A stretch of DNA of 64,000 nt from Agromyces sp. NDB4Y10 (GTDB lineage Bacteria > Actinomycetota > Actinomycetes > Actinomycetales > Microbacteriaceae): assembly GCF_001620055.1 (NCBI RefSeq), contig NZ_LQGY01000069.1, forward strand, positions 59,716-123,715, written 5' to 3'. The notes under the pieces are model-generated. The model had not been told where the DNA came from. It saw only the letters and a list, made by a program, of their open reading frames with translations, and made no database searches. Positions 56,093 to 64,000 of the stretch are shown here, piece by piece. The position numbers and the translations under genes are program-made. Within the stretch, counting starts at the first letter, position 1. Each line of letters opens with the position of its first letter.

Positions 56093-57076
56093 CTACTTCA
56101 CGGCACCCGCCGTGAGCCCGCCGACGATGTACTTCTGCAGGTAGAGGAAGAGGAGCACGACGGGCAGCGCCGCGATGACCGCACCGGCCGAGAACGCGGC
56201 CCAGTCGGCGTAGCGCGGGTTCGACACCAGCTTGACCAGGCCCACGGCGAGGGTCTGCTTCTCGGTGTCGATGAGGATCACCGACGCGACCACGTACTCG
56301 TTCACCGAGAAGATGAACGACAGCAGCGCGACCACCGCGAGGATCGGCGCGACGAGCCGCAGGATGATCGTGAAGAAGATGCGCGCGTGGCCGGCGCCGT
56401 CGATCTTCGCGGCCTCGTCGATCGACGACGGGATGGTGTTGAAGAAGCCGTACATGAGGTAGGTGTTCACGCCGAGCGCGCCGCCCAGGTACACCATGAT
56501 CAGGCCGATGTGCGTGTTCAGGCCGATGGCCGGGAACCAGTCGCTGATCGCGCTCATCACGAGGAAGATCGCGACGACCGCGAGCATCTGCGGGAACATC
56601 TGGATCACGACGATCGAGATGAGCCCGAAGCGGCGGCCCGTGAACCGCATGCGCGAGAACGAGTACGCCGCGAGGGCTCCGAGGAACACCGTCAGCAGCG
56701 CCGTGATGCCCGCGATGAGGATCGTGTTGCCGAACCACGTCGTGAACGGCACCTGCGGGTTGGTCAGGATGCGCGCGTAGGCGTCGAGCCCGATCTGCGA
56801 GAAGAGCGCGTTCGAGCCGGTGAGCGTGCCGGTCGGGTTCAGCGACGAGGAGATGACGAACACGATCGGGAACAGCGCGAACGCGACGACGACGATGCCG
56901 ACCAGGTGGCGCCATCCGGTCGCCTTGAACCAGCGGCCGAAGCTGAACGGCCGCTTCGGCGCGACCTCGCGGGTGAGCTCGGGGTCGCCGCCCGCCTTGA
57001 CGGCGGCGCGCTGCTCGACGAGCTCGCCCTGGAGCAGTCCGGTCTCGGTGCCGGAGATGGGACGCGGCTCGGCCAT
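56093..57076 (-). CDS. Sugar ABC transporter permease, MalG-like
   Basis: 327 residues, six transmembrane helices after a ~50-residue polar N-terminus. The ATPase-docking EAA loop is DEAAKIDGAGHARIFFTIILRLVAPI; the C-terminus YIVGGLTAGAVK is typical of MalG. ATG overlaps the MalF stop by one base. Works with MalF-like and MalE-like proteins; the ATPase (MalK/MsiK) is not in the window. Confidence 0.93.
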   Translation of the reverse strand: MAEPRPISGTETGLLQGELVEQRAAVKAGGDPELTREVAPKRPFSFGRWFKATGWRHLVGIVVVAFALFPIVFVISSSLNPTGTLTGSNALFSQIGLDAYARILTNPQVPFTTWFGNTILIAGITALLTVFLGALAAYSFSRMRFTGRRFGLISIVVIQMFPQMLAVVAIFLVMSAISDWFPAIGLNTHIGLIMVYLGGALGVNTYLMYGFFNTIPSSIDEAAKIDGAGHARIFFTIILRLVAPILAVVALLSFIFSVNEYVVASVILIDTEKQTLAVGLVKLVSNPRYADWAAFSAGAVIAALPVVLLFLYLQKYIVGGLTAGAVK

Positions 57077-58704
57077 CAGTTGATCTCCTCGAGCGACTTG
57101 GTGCGGCGGAAGGCGATGATCGAGATCACCGCGACCACGATGAAGATGATGATCGAGTACGCCGACGCGAGCCCGTAGTCGCGCGTCTGGCCCGTGAACG
57201 CCACCTTGTAGACCATCGAGATCAGGATGTCGGTGAAGCCGACCGGGATCGGGGCGCCGGTATCTCGCGGCCCGCCGTTGGTCAACATGTAGATCACGTT
57301 GAAGTTGTTGAAGTTGAACGCGAACGAGGCGATCAGGAGCGGGGCGACGCTGACGAGCAGCAGCGGCAGCTTGATCAGGCGGAACACGTTCCACGAGCTG
57401 GCGCCGTCGACCGTCGCGGCCTCCTGCACGTCGTCGGGGATCGACTGCAGCGCGCCGAGGCACACGAGGAACATGTACGGGAAGCCGAGCCACAGGTTCA
57501 CGATGAGCACGGAGATCTTCGCGACGAACGGATCTGTCAGCCAGGGCACCGACGCACCGCCGAGGAGCACCTGGTTGATGAACCCGAAGCTCTGGTTCAT
57601 CATGCCCGCCCAGACCAGCGCCGACAGGAACGACGGGATCGCGTAGGGGAGGATCATCGCGATGCGGTACGCCTTGCGGCCGCGCATGCGCAGGTCGTTG
57701 AAGGTGATGGCGAGGAACAGGCCGAGGAAGAAGGTCGACGCGACGGAGATGAGCGCGAACGCGAAGGTCCAGAGCGTCACGTAGACGAGCGGCCCGGCGA
57801 GGCGCGGATCGGTGACCGCGCGGATGAAGTTGTCGAAGCCGACGACGATCTGCCAGCCCGGGCGGAGCTCCTGACCGTCCTCGGCGACGAAGGCGCCGGT
57901 GCCGATGTCGGTGTAGACGGTCCCCGTCGAGAGGTCGGTCATCGTGCCGGCGGCCTCGTCGTACTCGAGGTTCGAGGTGTAGAGGTAGCCGTTCGACCCG
58001 TCCGGCGTCCGCAGCGCGCCGTCGTTCGGGTCGTCGGAGGCCGGGATGGCGAGCTCGGTGATCTCGTCGGTGCGGGAGATCACCTCGCCGAACGAGAGGG
58101 TGGTCCATCCGTCGACGGCGACGGCCTTGCCGTTCTCGATCTCGGCGCCGTCGACCTCGGCGAGGGGCTGCTCCATGGTGCCGAGCTGCACGTCGCCGTC
58201 GGGGTCGGTGACGAGGAGGCCGAGCGTGCCGAGCTGGTCGACGACGGTGACCTGGTAGGTGGGCGAGTCGGGCACGCGCTCGAGCGAGGCCGCCATGAGC
58301 GAGCTCACCGCCTGCTCCTTGGAGCCGTTGTGCCCCGTGCCGTAGTTCGTGAAGGCGACGTACCCCGTGTAGAGGAGCACGAACACCTGGAAGAGGGAGA
58401 GGAAGATGATGCCGGGCGTCAGGTACTTCGCCGGCAGTCGACGGCGCGAGAAGTAGATCCAGTTGACGAAGACCGTGACGGCGACGATCACGCCGAGCAC
58501 GATCCACTCGCGCTGGAGCGCGAGGATGAACACCGCGTAGAGGGCGATCGCGTCGACGAGGCCCATCAGCACGAGCTTGACGACGAAGGCCTTCATGCTG
58601 CCGGATGCCGCGTCGGCGATCTTCGCCGCCTGGCGCTGCCGTTTCGTCGGCTTCCTGTCGGCCCCGGGGTCGGCCGCGACGTCCTCGTCGATCATGCTGC
58701 TCAT
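57076..58704 (-). CDS. Sugar ABC transporter permease, MalF-like
   Basis: 542 residues. Two N-terminal helices, then a third, a ~190-residue outer domain (VPDSPTYQVTVVDQLG to GQELRPGWQIVVG), as in E. coli MalF's P2 domain, then the core permease with EAA loop QEAATVDGASSWNVFRLIKLPLLLV. Ends in a basic tail. ATG at 58704. A hairpin separates it from the upstream binding-protein gene and may lower its expression. Confidence 0.93.
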   Translation of the reverse strand: MSSMIDEDVAADPGADRKPTKRQRQAAKIADAASGSMKAFVVKLVLMGLVDAIALYAVFILALQREWIVLGVIVAVTVFVNWIYFSRRRLPAKYLTPGIIFLSLFQVFVLLYTGYVAFTNYGTGHNGSKEQAVSSLMAASLERVPDSPTYQVTVVDQLGTLGLLVTDPDGDVQLGTMEQPLAEVDGAEIENGKAVAVDGWTTLSFGEVISRTDEITELAIPASDDPNDGALRTPDGSNGYLYTSNLEYDEAAGTMTDLSTGTVYTDIGTGAFVAEDGQELRPGWQIVVGFDNFIRAVTDPRLAGPLVYVTLWTFAFALISVASTFFLGLFLAITFNDLRMRGRKAYRIAMILPYAIPSFLSALVWAGMMNQSFGFINQVLLGGASVPWLTDPFVAKISVLIVNLWLGFPYMFLVCLGALQSIPDDVQEAATVDGASSWNVFRLIKLPLLLVSVAPLLIASFAFNFNNFNVIYMLTNGGPRDTGAPIPVGFTDILISMVYKVAFTGQTRDYGLASAYSIIIFIVVAVISIIAFRRTKSLEEIN

Positions 58705-58742
58705 CTTGCTCGCTCTTCTCGTGGAACGGGAGTGCCCCGGGC

Positions 58743-58763
58743 CGGATGCCGTTGCGGCATCCG
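58743..58763 (-). other. malE-malF intercistronic hairpin
   Basis: CGGATGCCG, TTG, CGGCATCCG: 9-bp stem 19 nt after the malE-like stop and ~39 nt before malF. Placed like the REP elements that stabilise malE mRNA in enteric bacteria. Confidence 0.7.
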
Positions 58764-58781
58764 ACCCGGAGCGCTCAGTCG

Positions 58782-60020
58782 TTACTTGGCGTCGATCGCA
58801 GCCTGGACATCGGCGGCGAGCTTCTCCCAGGTCGCAACCGGGTCCTCACCGTTGATGATCGAGGCCTCGGCGATGCCCCAGTACTGCCACACCGAACCCA
58901 TGGCGGGGATGGCGGGCATCGGGACGGCCTCGGCACCGACGGCAGCGAAGCCCTCGATGATCGGGTCGCTCGAGGCGGTCTCGGCCGCGGACGAGAGGGC
59001 GGGCAGGATGTTGCCGGCCTCGAACAGGTCGAGCTGGACCTCTTCGGTGCCGATGTAGTTCACGAGGAAGTCGTTCGCGGCGACCTTGTTGTCCGACTCC
59101 GAGCTCACGAAGAAGCCCTTGACGCCGGCGAACGGCGAGGCGGGCTCACCGGTCGGGCTCGGAATGGTGTCGATCGCGACGTTGATGCCGCCGTCGACCG
59201 CAGCGCCCACGTTCCACGGACCGGTCAGCCAGAAGGCCGCGGTGCCGTCGAGGAACGCCTGCTTGGCGATGTCGCCGTCGATGTCGGTGTTGAAGTTGCC
59301 GGCGCCGTTCTTGCCCTGGCTGCCCAGCCAGTTCGCGAACTCGATGCCGCCCTCGTTGCCGAGCTGCAGGTCGGTCGGGTCGTAGCCCTCGTCGTTGGTG
59401 CCGAAGACCGGAGCACCGAACGCCGTCTGGAACGGGTAGAGGTGGTACGGGTTGCCCTCGGCACCCTGCTCGACCACGAACGGCTTGTCGAGGCCCGCGG
59501 CCTGGCCCTTGGCGATCATGTCGTCGAAGCTCGTCGCGGCCTCGGGGACGAGGTCGGCGTTGCGGAGGATCGCGATGTTCTCGACCGCGTAGGGGAGCAT
59601 GTAGACGGTGCCCTCGTAGGTCGCCGCGTTGATCGCGACGTCGAGGTAGTCGCCGGCCGAGTCGCCGAGCTCGAGCGGCGCCACGACGCCGTTCGTCGAC
59701 AGCTCGCCGAGCCAGTCGTGCGCGCCCATCGTGATGTCGGGGCCCTCGCCGGTCGGGACCTGCTGGATGAAGTCGTCCTTGATGGTGGCGACGTCCTTGC
59801 CGACGATCTCGACCTCGACGCCCTTCTCCTCGGAGTAGGCGTCGGCGGCGGGCTGGACCGCGTCGACGCGCTCGGCGTCGACCCAGACGGTCAGCGTGCC
59901 GCCCTCGGCCGAGCCGCCGTTCTCGCCGTTGTCGGCGTCGCCGCTCGCGCAGCTCGCGAGCCCCAGGGTCGCGACGACGGCGACGGCGCCGGCCGCGAAC
60001 AGCTTCTTGTTCACCCGCAT
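58782..60020 (-). CDS. Sugar-binding lipoprotein, MalE-like
   Basis: 412 residues. Lipoprotein signal with lipobox LASC at ~21-24. Family 1 solute-binding fold: GGTLTVWVDAERVDAVQPAADAY, GPDITMGAHDWLGEL, GTVYMLPYAVENIAIL, GTAAFWLTGPWN, PAIPAMGSVWQYW. Likely ligand maltose, trehalose or another alpha-glucoside, given the divergent GH13 enzyme. ATG at 60020. Confidence 0.93.
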   Translation of the reverse strand: MRVNKKLFAAGAVAVVATLGLASCASGDADNGENGGSAEGGTLTVWVDAERVDAVQPAADAYSEEKGVEVEIVGKDVATIKDDFIQQVPTGEGPDITMGAHDWLGELSTNGVVAPLELGDSAGDYLDVAINAATYEGTVYMLPYAVENIAILRNADLVPEAATSFDDMIAKGQAAGLDKPFVVEQGAEGNPYHLYPFQTAFGAPVFGTNDEGYDPTDLQLGNEGGIEFANWLGSQGKNGAGNFNTDIDGDIAKQAFLDGTAAFWLTGPWNVGAAVDGGINVAIDTIPSPTGEPASPFAGVKGFFVSSESDNKVAANDFLVNYIGTEEVQLDLFEAGNILPALSSAAETASSDPIIEGFAAVGAEAVPMPAIPAMGSVWQYWGIAEASIINGEDPVATWEKLAADVQAAIDAK

Positions 60021-60126
60021 TGGTGTGTGCCCTTCTCAGTGTGCGTGAGACCGGCGCCTTCGCCTGGTGACGTGCGCACCGTGCTCGAAAGGCCGTTCTT
60101 CCGTTTGGATGTCGCTCGCATCGTGA

Positions 60127-60239
60127 TTGCAAGCGGTTTCAGGTATACCCTGTCAAGGTCCCATTGACAACTCGGTGTTATCGGATCGATACCGCTTACT
60201 CAGGAAACTGCGCGGACTCCAGATCTGCAAACGCTTTCA
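60127..60239. promoter_or_regulatory. Divergent sugar promoters with LacI-family operators
   Basis: Operators: O1 TGCAAGCGGTTTCA (60128-60141), O3 TGCAAACGCTTTCA (60226-60239), both matching the CcpA/LacI pattern TGNAANCGNTTNCA in one strand; a weaker O2 CGATACCGCTTACT (60187-60200). Minus promoter: TTGTCA (60170-60165), 17 nt, TATACC (60147-60142), with O1 just downstream. Plus: TTGACA (60164-60169) shares the same bases as the minus -35. Confidence 0.75.
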
Positions 60240-60261
60240 GATTGACCTAGGATCTTCCCTC

Positions 60262-61944
60262 ATGACTTCCGAATGGTGGCGCACCGCCGCGATCTACCAG
60301 ATCTACCCCCGGTCGTTCGCCGACGCGAACGGCGACGGCATGGGCGACCTCGCCGGCATCCGCTCTCGCCTGCCCGAACTCGCCGACCTCGGAGTCGACG
60401 CGATCTGGCTCTCCCCCTTCTACGCCTCGCCGCAGAAGGACGCGGGATACGACGTCGCCGACTACTGCGACGTCGACCCGCTCTTCGGCACGCTCGCCGA
60501 CTTCGACGACATGCTCGCCGAGGCCCACCGGCTCGGCCTCAAGGTCATCGTCGACCTCGTGCCGAACCACTCCTCCGACCGGCACGTCTGGTTCCAGGAG
60601 GCGCTCGCCGCGGCGCCCGGCAGTCCCGAGCGCGCCCGCTACATCTTCCGCGAGGGCAAGGGCGAGCACGGCGAGCTGCCGCCGAACAACTGGCAGTCCG
60701 TCTTCGGCGGCTCCATGTGGACCCGCGTCACCGAGGCCGACGGCTCCCCCGGCCAGTGGTACCTGCACATCTTCGACAGCTCGCAGCCCGACTTCGACTG
60801 GACCAACGAGGAGGTGCGCGAGGAGTTCCGCCGCATCCTCCGCTTCTGGCTGGACCGCGGCGTCGACGGCTTCCGCGTCGACGTCGCCCACGGCCTCATC
60901 AAGGCCGACGGCCTGCCCGACTACACCCCGCCCGCCGACGCCGGGTCGATGGGCGGCAACGCGCACGGCCTCGAGGCCGGCGTGCCGCTCGAGCCCGAGA
61001 TCCACGACGAGGGCGACGGCGCACCGTACTGGGGCCAGGAGGGCGTGCACGAGGTGTACCGCGACTGGCGGAAGCTGCTCGACGGCTACCCCGGCGAGCG
61101 CATCCTCGCCGCCGAGGCCTGGGTCGACCCGCTCACCCGCGTGGCGAAGTGGGTGCGTCCTGACGAGATGCACCAGGCGTTCAACTTCGCCTACCTCGAG
61201 ACGCCGTGGGAGGCGCCCGCGCTCCGGAACGTGATCGACCACTCGATCGAGACGTTCGGCGCGGTCGGCGCGCCCTCGACCTGGGTCCTGTCCAACCACG
61301 ACGTGATCCGGCACGCCTCGCGGCTCGCGCTGCAGGCCGACAGCCTGCAGGGCCACGGCATCGGCCCGAAGAGCCCTGGCCTGCCCGACCCGGTCGTCGG
61401 CCTGCGCCGCGCCCGCGCCGCGACGGCCGTCATGCTCGCCCTGCCGGGTTCCGCCTACATCTACCAGGGCGAGGAACTCGGCCTGCCAGAGGCCATCCAC
61501 CTGCCCGACGAGGCGCGCCAGGACCCGACCTGGTTCCGTACGAACGGCGAACGATACGGCCGCGACGGATGCCGCGTGCCCATCCCGTGGGAGGCCGACG
61601 CCCCCTCGTACGGCTTCGGGCCGGCGGATGCCGCGTGGCTCCCCCAGCCCGCCGAGTGGGCCGTCCTCGCCCGCGACCGCCAGCGCGGAGCCGAGGGCTC
61701 GACGCTCGAGCTCTACCGCACCGCGCTCGGCCTGCGCCGCGAGCTCGGGCTCGCGACGGGCTCCGTCGCGTGGCTCGACGGGTTCGGCGACGACGTGCTC
61801 GCGTTCCGCAACGGCCCGGTCACCGTGATCGGCAACACCGGCTCCACCCCCGTGGCCCTGCCCACGGGCGAGGTGCTGCTCGCGAGCGGTGACGTGTCGG
61901 ACGGCGAACTGCCGGCCGACACCACGGTCTGGTTGCGCGCGTAG
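60262..61944 (+). CDS. GH13 alpha-glucosidase
   Basis: 560 residues. GH13 regions: VDLVPNHSSD; GFRVDVAHGL with nucleophile Asp207; AEAWVDP with acid Glu285; VLSNHDVIRH with Asp347. Start AAIYQIYPRSFADANGDGMGDL is typical of oligo-1,6-glucosidase/alpha-glucosidases. No signal peptide, so it acts on imported sugar. ATG 60262, eight bases after the -10 TAGGAT (60248-60253); operator O3 lies over its -35 region. Divergent from the transporter. Confidence 0.93.
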   Translation: MTSEWWRTAAIYQIYPRSFADANGDGMGDLAGIRSRLPELADLGVDAIWLSPFYASPQKDAGYDVADYCDVDPLFGTLADFDDMLAEAHRLGLKVIVDLVPNHSSDRHVWFQEALAAAPGSPERARYIFREGKGEHGELPPNNWQSVFGGSMWTRVTEADGSPGQWYLHIFDSSQPDFDWTNEEVREEFRRILRFWLDRGVDGFRVDVAHGLIKADGLPDYTPPADAGSMGGNAHGLEAGVPLEPEIHDEGDGAPYWGQEGVHEVYRDWRKLLDGYPGERILAAEAWVDPLTRVAKWVRPDEMHQAFNFAYLETPWEAPALRNVIDHSIETFGAVGAPSTWVLSNHDVIRHASRLALQADSLQGHGIGPKSPGLPDPVVGLRRARAATAVMLALPGSAYIYQGEELGLPEAIHLPDEARQDPTWFRTNGERYGRDGCRVPIPWEADAPSYGFGPADAAWLPQPAEWAVLARDRQRGAEGSTLELYRTALGLRRELGLATGSVAWLDGFGDDVLAFRNGPVTVIGNTGSTPVALPTGEVLLASGDVSDGELPADTTVWLRA

Positions 61945-61954
61945 CTCGAACGAC

Positions 61955-61980
61955 GGGGCGGATGCTGCGGCATCCGCCCC
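61955..61980 (+). terminator. Terminator of the alpha-glucosidase gene
   Basis: GGGGCGGATGC, TGCG, GCATCCGCCCC: perfect 11-bp stem 10 nt past the stop; again an inverted GGATGC pair. Confidence 0.85.
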
Positions 61981-61994
61981 GTTGCGTTCACGCA

Positions 61995-62052
61995 CGCATG
62001 AGAATCGGCGGCACGACGCTCCCTGCGCGCCCGTGCTGGGGAATCTCATGCG
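61995..62052. repeat. CATGAG-type hairpin, left of the DUF559 gene
   Basis: CGCATGAGAATC (61995-62006) pairs with GAATCTCATGCG (62041-62052), 11 of 12 bp; an inner GCACG/CGTGC stem (62011-62015, 62032-62036) sits in the loop. Related to the hairpin at 63053. Confidence 0.65.
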
Positions 62053-62084
62053 TTCCTGCCGATGGGATCCGACTCGGTTACGCA

Positions 62085-62981
62085 TCAGGCCGTCCCCTCC
62101 TCGTACGGTCCGCGCCCCGCCCAGCGGTGCTCGCCGCGTGACACGAGCGCCAGGATGCCGGCGCGCGTGCGGTCCCAGTCGTCCATGACCTGCCGGTAGC
62201 TCAGACGCAGCACGAGATAGCCGCGCATGGTCAGCACGAAGTCGCGCCGCCGGTCCTCCTCGAACGCGCTTCCCGTGTGGAACGCCCGTCCGTCCACTTC
62301 GATGACCAGCCGTTCGCCGACGAGGAAGTCCACGAGACCGACCCCCTCGATCCGCACCTGCGAGCGATATCCGATCCGCTTGCCTCGGAGCAGGAGGCGC
62401 ACGCGCGTCTCGAGACCTGACTGGCATCCCGGATCCACCCGATCGATCAGGTGTCGACGGGACCGCGGCATCCACTCCCGGAGGAGATCGAGGTGCTCCA
62501 TCTGAAGCACGCCTCGATCGATCGCCGAATCGACGGCCGCGAGCGTCGTCGCGGCATCGGTGCACGCGAACATCTCGGCAAGCGCGAGGGTGAGCGGATC
62601 ACGGGCTCGGTCGAGGCCGCCGCGCGTGCTGTAGTGCACGCAGACGCCGTGCTCCTCGCGGTCGAGCGGCACACGGCGGTCGGTCGGCGAGCTCAGCCTC
62701 CCCGTGGAGTGGCGCACGCGCACGTGAAGCCGGGCGTCGCCATGCACCCACAGCCGGTGCATGCGCGCGACGGTGGTGGCCGTGGCCGTTCCGCCGACCC
62801 GCACGGCGCGCACCAGGTCCGGGTGCGCGTCCGGAGCGGCGAACCACCCGTTGCGGACACGATCGATCTCGGCGGCGCGGACGGCCGCCCGCACCTGCTC
62901 TCGCGTGCATCCCAGCTCGACCAGCCGAGCCAGTGGCAGGATGCCGCCCGCCGATCGCAGGTGGGCCAGGGGCGTGGACAC
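62085..62981 (-). CDS. AbiEi-like winged-helix plus DUF559 (Vsr-like nuclease) protein
   Basis: 298 residues from GTG 62981 (six bases after CACACT); GTG 63005 is eight codons earlier. N-terminus LAHLRSAGGILPLARLVELGCTREQVRAAVRAAEIDRVRNGWFA is the AbiEi-type winged helix. The C-terminal ~100 residues are DUF559: ETRVRLLLRGKRIGY, VDFLVGERLVIEVDGRAFH (PD-(D/E)xK-like acidic residues) and DRRRDFVLTMRGYLVLRLSY. Function unproven; possibly a nuclease or antitoxin-derived regulator. No toxin partner next to it. Related hairpins flank it on both sides. Confidence 0.8.
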   Translation of the reverse strand: MSTPLAHLRSAGGILPLARLVELGCTREQVRAAVRAAEIDRVRNGWFAAPDAHPDLVRAVRVGGTATATTVARMHRLWVHGDARLHVRVRHSTGRLSSPTDRRVPLDREEHGVCVHYSTRGGLDRARDPLTLALAEMFACTDAATTLAAVDSAIDRGVLQMEHLDLLREWMPRSRRHLIDRVDPGCQSGLETRVRLLLRGKRIGYRSQVRIEGVGLVDFLVGERLVIEVDGRAFHTGSAFEEDRRRDFVLTMRGYLVLRLSYRQVMDDWDRTRAGILALVSRGEHRWAGRGPYEEGTA

Positions 62982-63052
62982 GGGTCGAGTGTGCCCGACC
63001 CGCACTGCCTCATCCGCCGGATCGGTGGGGACTGTGGAGAACCGCGCTCACT

Positions 63053-63114
63053 GATGCATGAGATTCCGGACGGGAGCCCGGCATGAGGAGCTCATGGCCG
63101 GATTTTCATGCATC
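63053..63114. repeat. CATGAG-type hairpin, right of the DUF559 gene
   Basis: GATGCATGAGATTCCGG (63053-63069) pairs with 63098-63114 at 15 of 17 positions; the loop contains a second palindrome CATGAG-GAG-CTCATG (63082-63096). It shares the CATGAGA core with 61995-62052. May also end transcription of the M23 gene. Confidence 0.65.
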
Positions 63115-63156
63115 CGGAGCGAGGGGAAGGAGCGGGCGGCGAGCCCGCGGCATCCG

Positions 63157-63966
63157 TCAGTTGGTGTTGGCCCAGAGCCACTCGAGCGGGTCGACGTGGG
63201 TGCCGCCGACGCCGCCGATGCGGATCTCGAAGTGCAGGTGCGGGCCGGTCGACATGCCGGTGTTGCCCGTGTTGCCGACGACGTCGCCGACCTCGACGCG
63301 GTCGCCGACCTCGAATCGGCGGGTGCCGTACTGCATGTGCGCGTAGACACTGGTGACGGTCTGCCCGTCGATCACGTGGTCGATCATCGTGACCGCGCCG
63401 AGCGAGCCGCCCGCGTCGGTGGAGACCGACACCACGCCGTCGGCGATCGACTGGATCTCGGCGCCGTCGCCCGGGTTGAAGTCCTGACCGCGGTGGTTGG
63501 TCGAGCAGCCGGCGCAGTTGCGGTACCCGAACCGGTCGCCGATGTGCACGCCGACCGCGAACGGCCACTGGATCGTGCCGAGCGGGTTGTTCGTGAACGT
63601 CGCCTCGGGGCGGATGCCGGCCGCGCGCGCGTACTCCTCGATGGTCTGCGCCTGGTAGCCCTCGCGCCCGACCGCGGCGGCCGTCGCGCCGCCGGTGATG
63701 TCGACGCGCTGCCCGTCGACGGTCACGACGGTCGTGTCGCCGAGGGCCATCGCCTGCACGTCGGCCGGCGACAGCAGCGACAGCGACGGCACGGATGTCG
63801 CCACGGCGAGCAGGGCGACGAAGCTCATCGCCACGAGGCTGGCCACGCGCGTGGTGATCGCTCGGCGCAGCGTGCGGCGCGGGGCCGGTCGGCCCGCGGG
63901 GCGCGGCGCCGGGCGGGATGCCGCGGCCGGCGCGGCGGCGGAGCGCCGCGGAGCGGGCTCGGTCAC
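63157..63966 (-). CDS. M23-family (LytM) peptidoglycan endopeptidase
   Basis: 269 residues. Basic Ala/Pro-rich N-terminus (~40 residues), one signal/anchor helix (ASLVAMSFVALLAVATSVPSLSLL), then the LytM domain with zinc ligands in NHRGQDFNPGDG (His, Asp) and the active HLHFEI motif near the end. Preceded by YRNCAGCS, a possible disulfide. Cleaves peptide cross-links outside the membrane. GTG start at 63966; the gene appears complete, ending 34 nt before the window edge. Confidence 0.9.
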   Translation of the reverse strand: MTEPAPRRSAAAPAAASRPAPRPAGRPAPRRTLRRAITTRVASLVAMSFVALLAVATSVPSLSLLSPADVQAMALGDTTVVTVDGQRVDITGGATAAAVGREGYQAQTIEEYARAAGIRPEATFTNNPLGTIQWPFAVGVHIGDRFGYRNCAGCSTNHRGQDFNPGDGAEIQSIADGVVSVSTDAGGSLGAVTMIDHVIDGQTVTSVYAHMQYGTRRFEVGDRVEVGDVVGNTGNTGMSTGPHLHFEIRIGGVGGTHVDPLEWLWANTN

Positions 63967-64000
63967 GTCGCGCGGTGCATCTGACCGGGCCGGGACGTCG

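Overview
The window is very GC-rich actinobacterial DNA, most like the family Microbacteriaceae (Agromyces/Microbacterium relatives). This is an inference from GC content, the tRNA-Trp-secE-nusG-rplK-rplA order, an LysG/LysE pair, a fused PAP2-diacylglycerol kinase, a Rhodococcus-like putrescine oxidase and many leaderless genes. No species can be named from sequence alone. I see no phage, insertion sequence, CRISPR array or rRNA gene.

Layout. 0-2.7 kb: the secE-nusG-rplK-rplA operon behind tRNA-Trp, all on the minus strand. 2.9-8 kb: a small membrane protein, aspartate aminotransferase, a dNTPase, and the divergent argP(lysG)/lysE pair. 8-13 kb: a putative cysteine-sensing leader peptide ahead of a 2-oxoglutarate/Fe(II) oxygenase, then an ABC-2 exporter with a two-component system. 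13-21 kb: lipid and wall genes (PAP2-DAGK, acyl-CoA ligase, murB, two hot-dog dehydratases) and an ArsR/SRPBCC pair. 21-31 kb: a putrescine/GABA catabolic operon (gabT, glutamate dehydrogenase, aldehyde dehydrogenase, putrescine oxidase, Usp, permease) with a divergent PucR regulator. 31-38 kb: SGNH hydrolase, FBP-type zinc protein, cysteine-desulfurase-like enzyme, an orphan Stealth phosphotransferase, a CpdA-like phosphodiesterase and a membrane-anchored hypothetical. 38-41 kb: a DevS/DevR-like system divergent from a Usp, with a DevR-box-like site between them. 41-50 kb: Zn-dehydrogenase with an unknown partner, VOC protein, GIY-YIG protein, DEAD-box helicase, HesB-like protein, aldo/keto reductase and a PspA operon. 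50-55 kb: GntR-permease-nitrilase and antiporter-channel operons. 55-64 kb: tRNA-Met and tRNA-Thr, a DUF4190 protein, a sugar ABC transporter divergent from an alpha-glucosidase with LacI-type operators, a DUF559 nuclease-like gene between two related hairpins, and an M23 peptidase.

How genes work together. Putrescine would be imported, oxidised by Puo to 4-aminobutanal, oxidised to GABA, transaminated by GabT and oxidised to succinate, with glutamate dehydrogenase recycling the glutamate. Alpha-glucosides would enter through MalE/F/G and be cut by the divergent GH13 enzyme. LysG would switch on lysine/arginine export by LysE.

Beyond genes, three sequence layers stand out: a 9-bp word (GGATGCCGC / GCGGCATCC) that recurs about fifty times by eye and forms inverted-pair hairpins at operon ends; a REP-like palindrome placed just after stop codons and once inside lysE as an in-frame triplicate; and a recurrent -10 hexamer sitting about 6 nt before the start codon, which marks leaderless genes.
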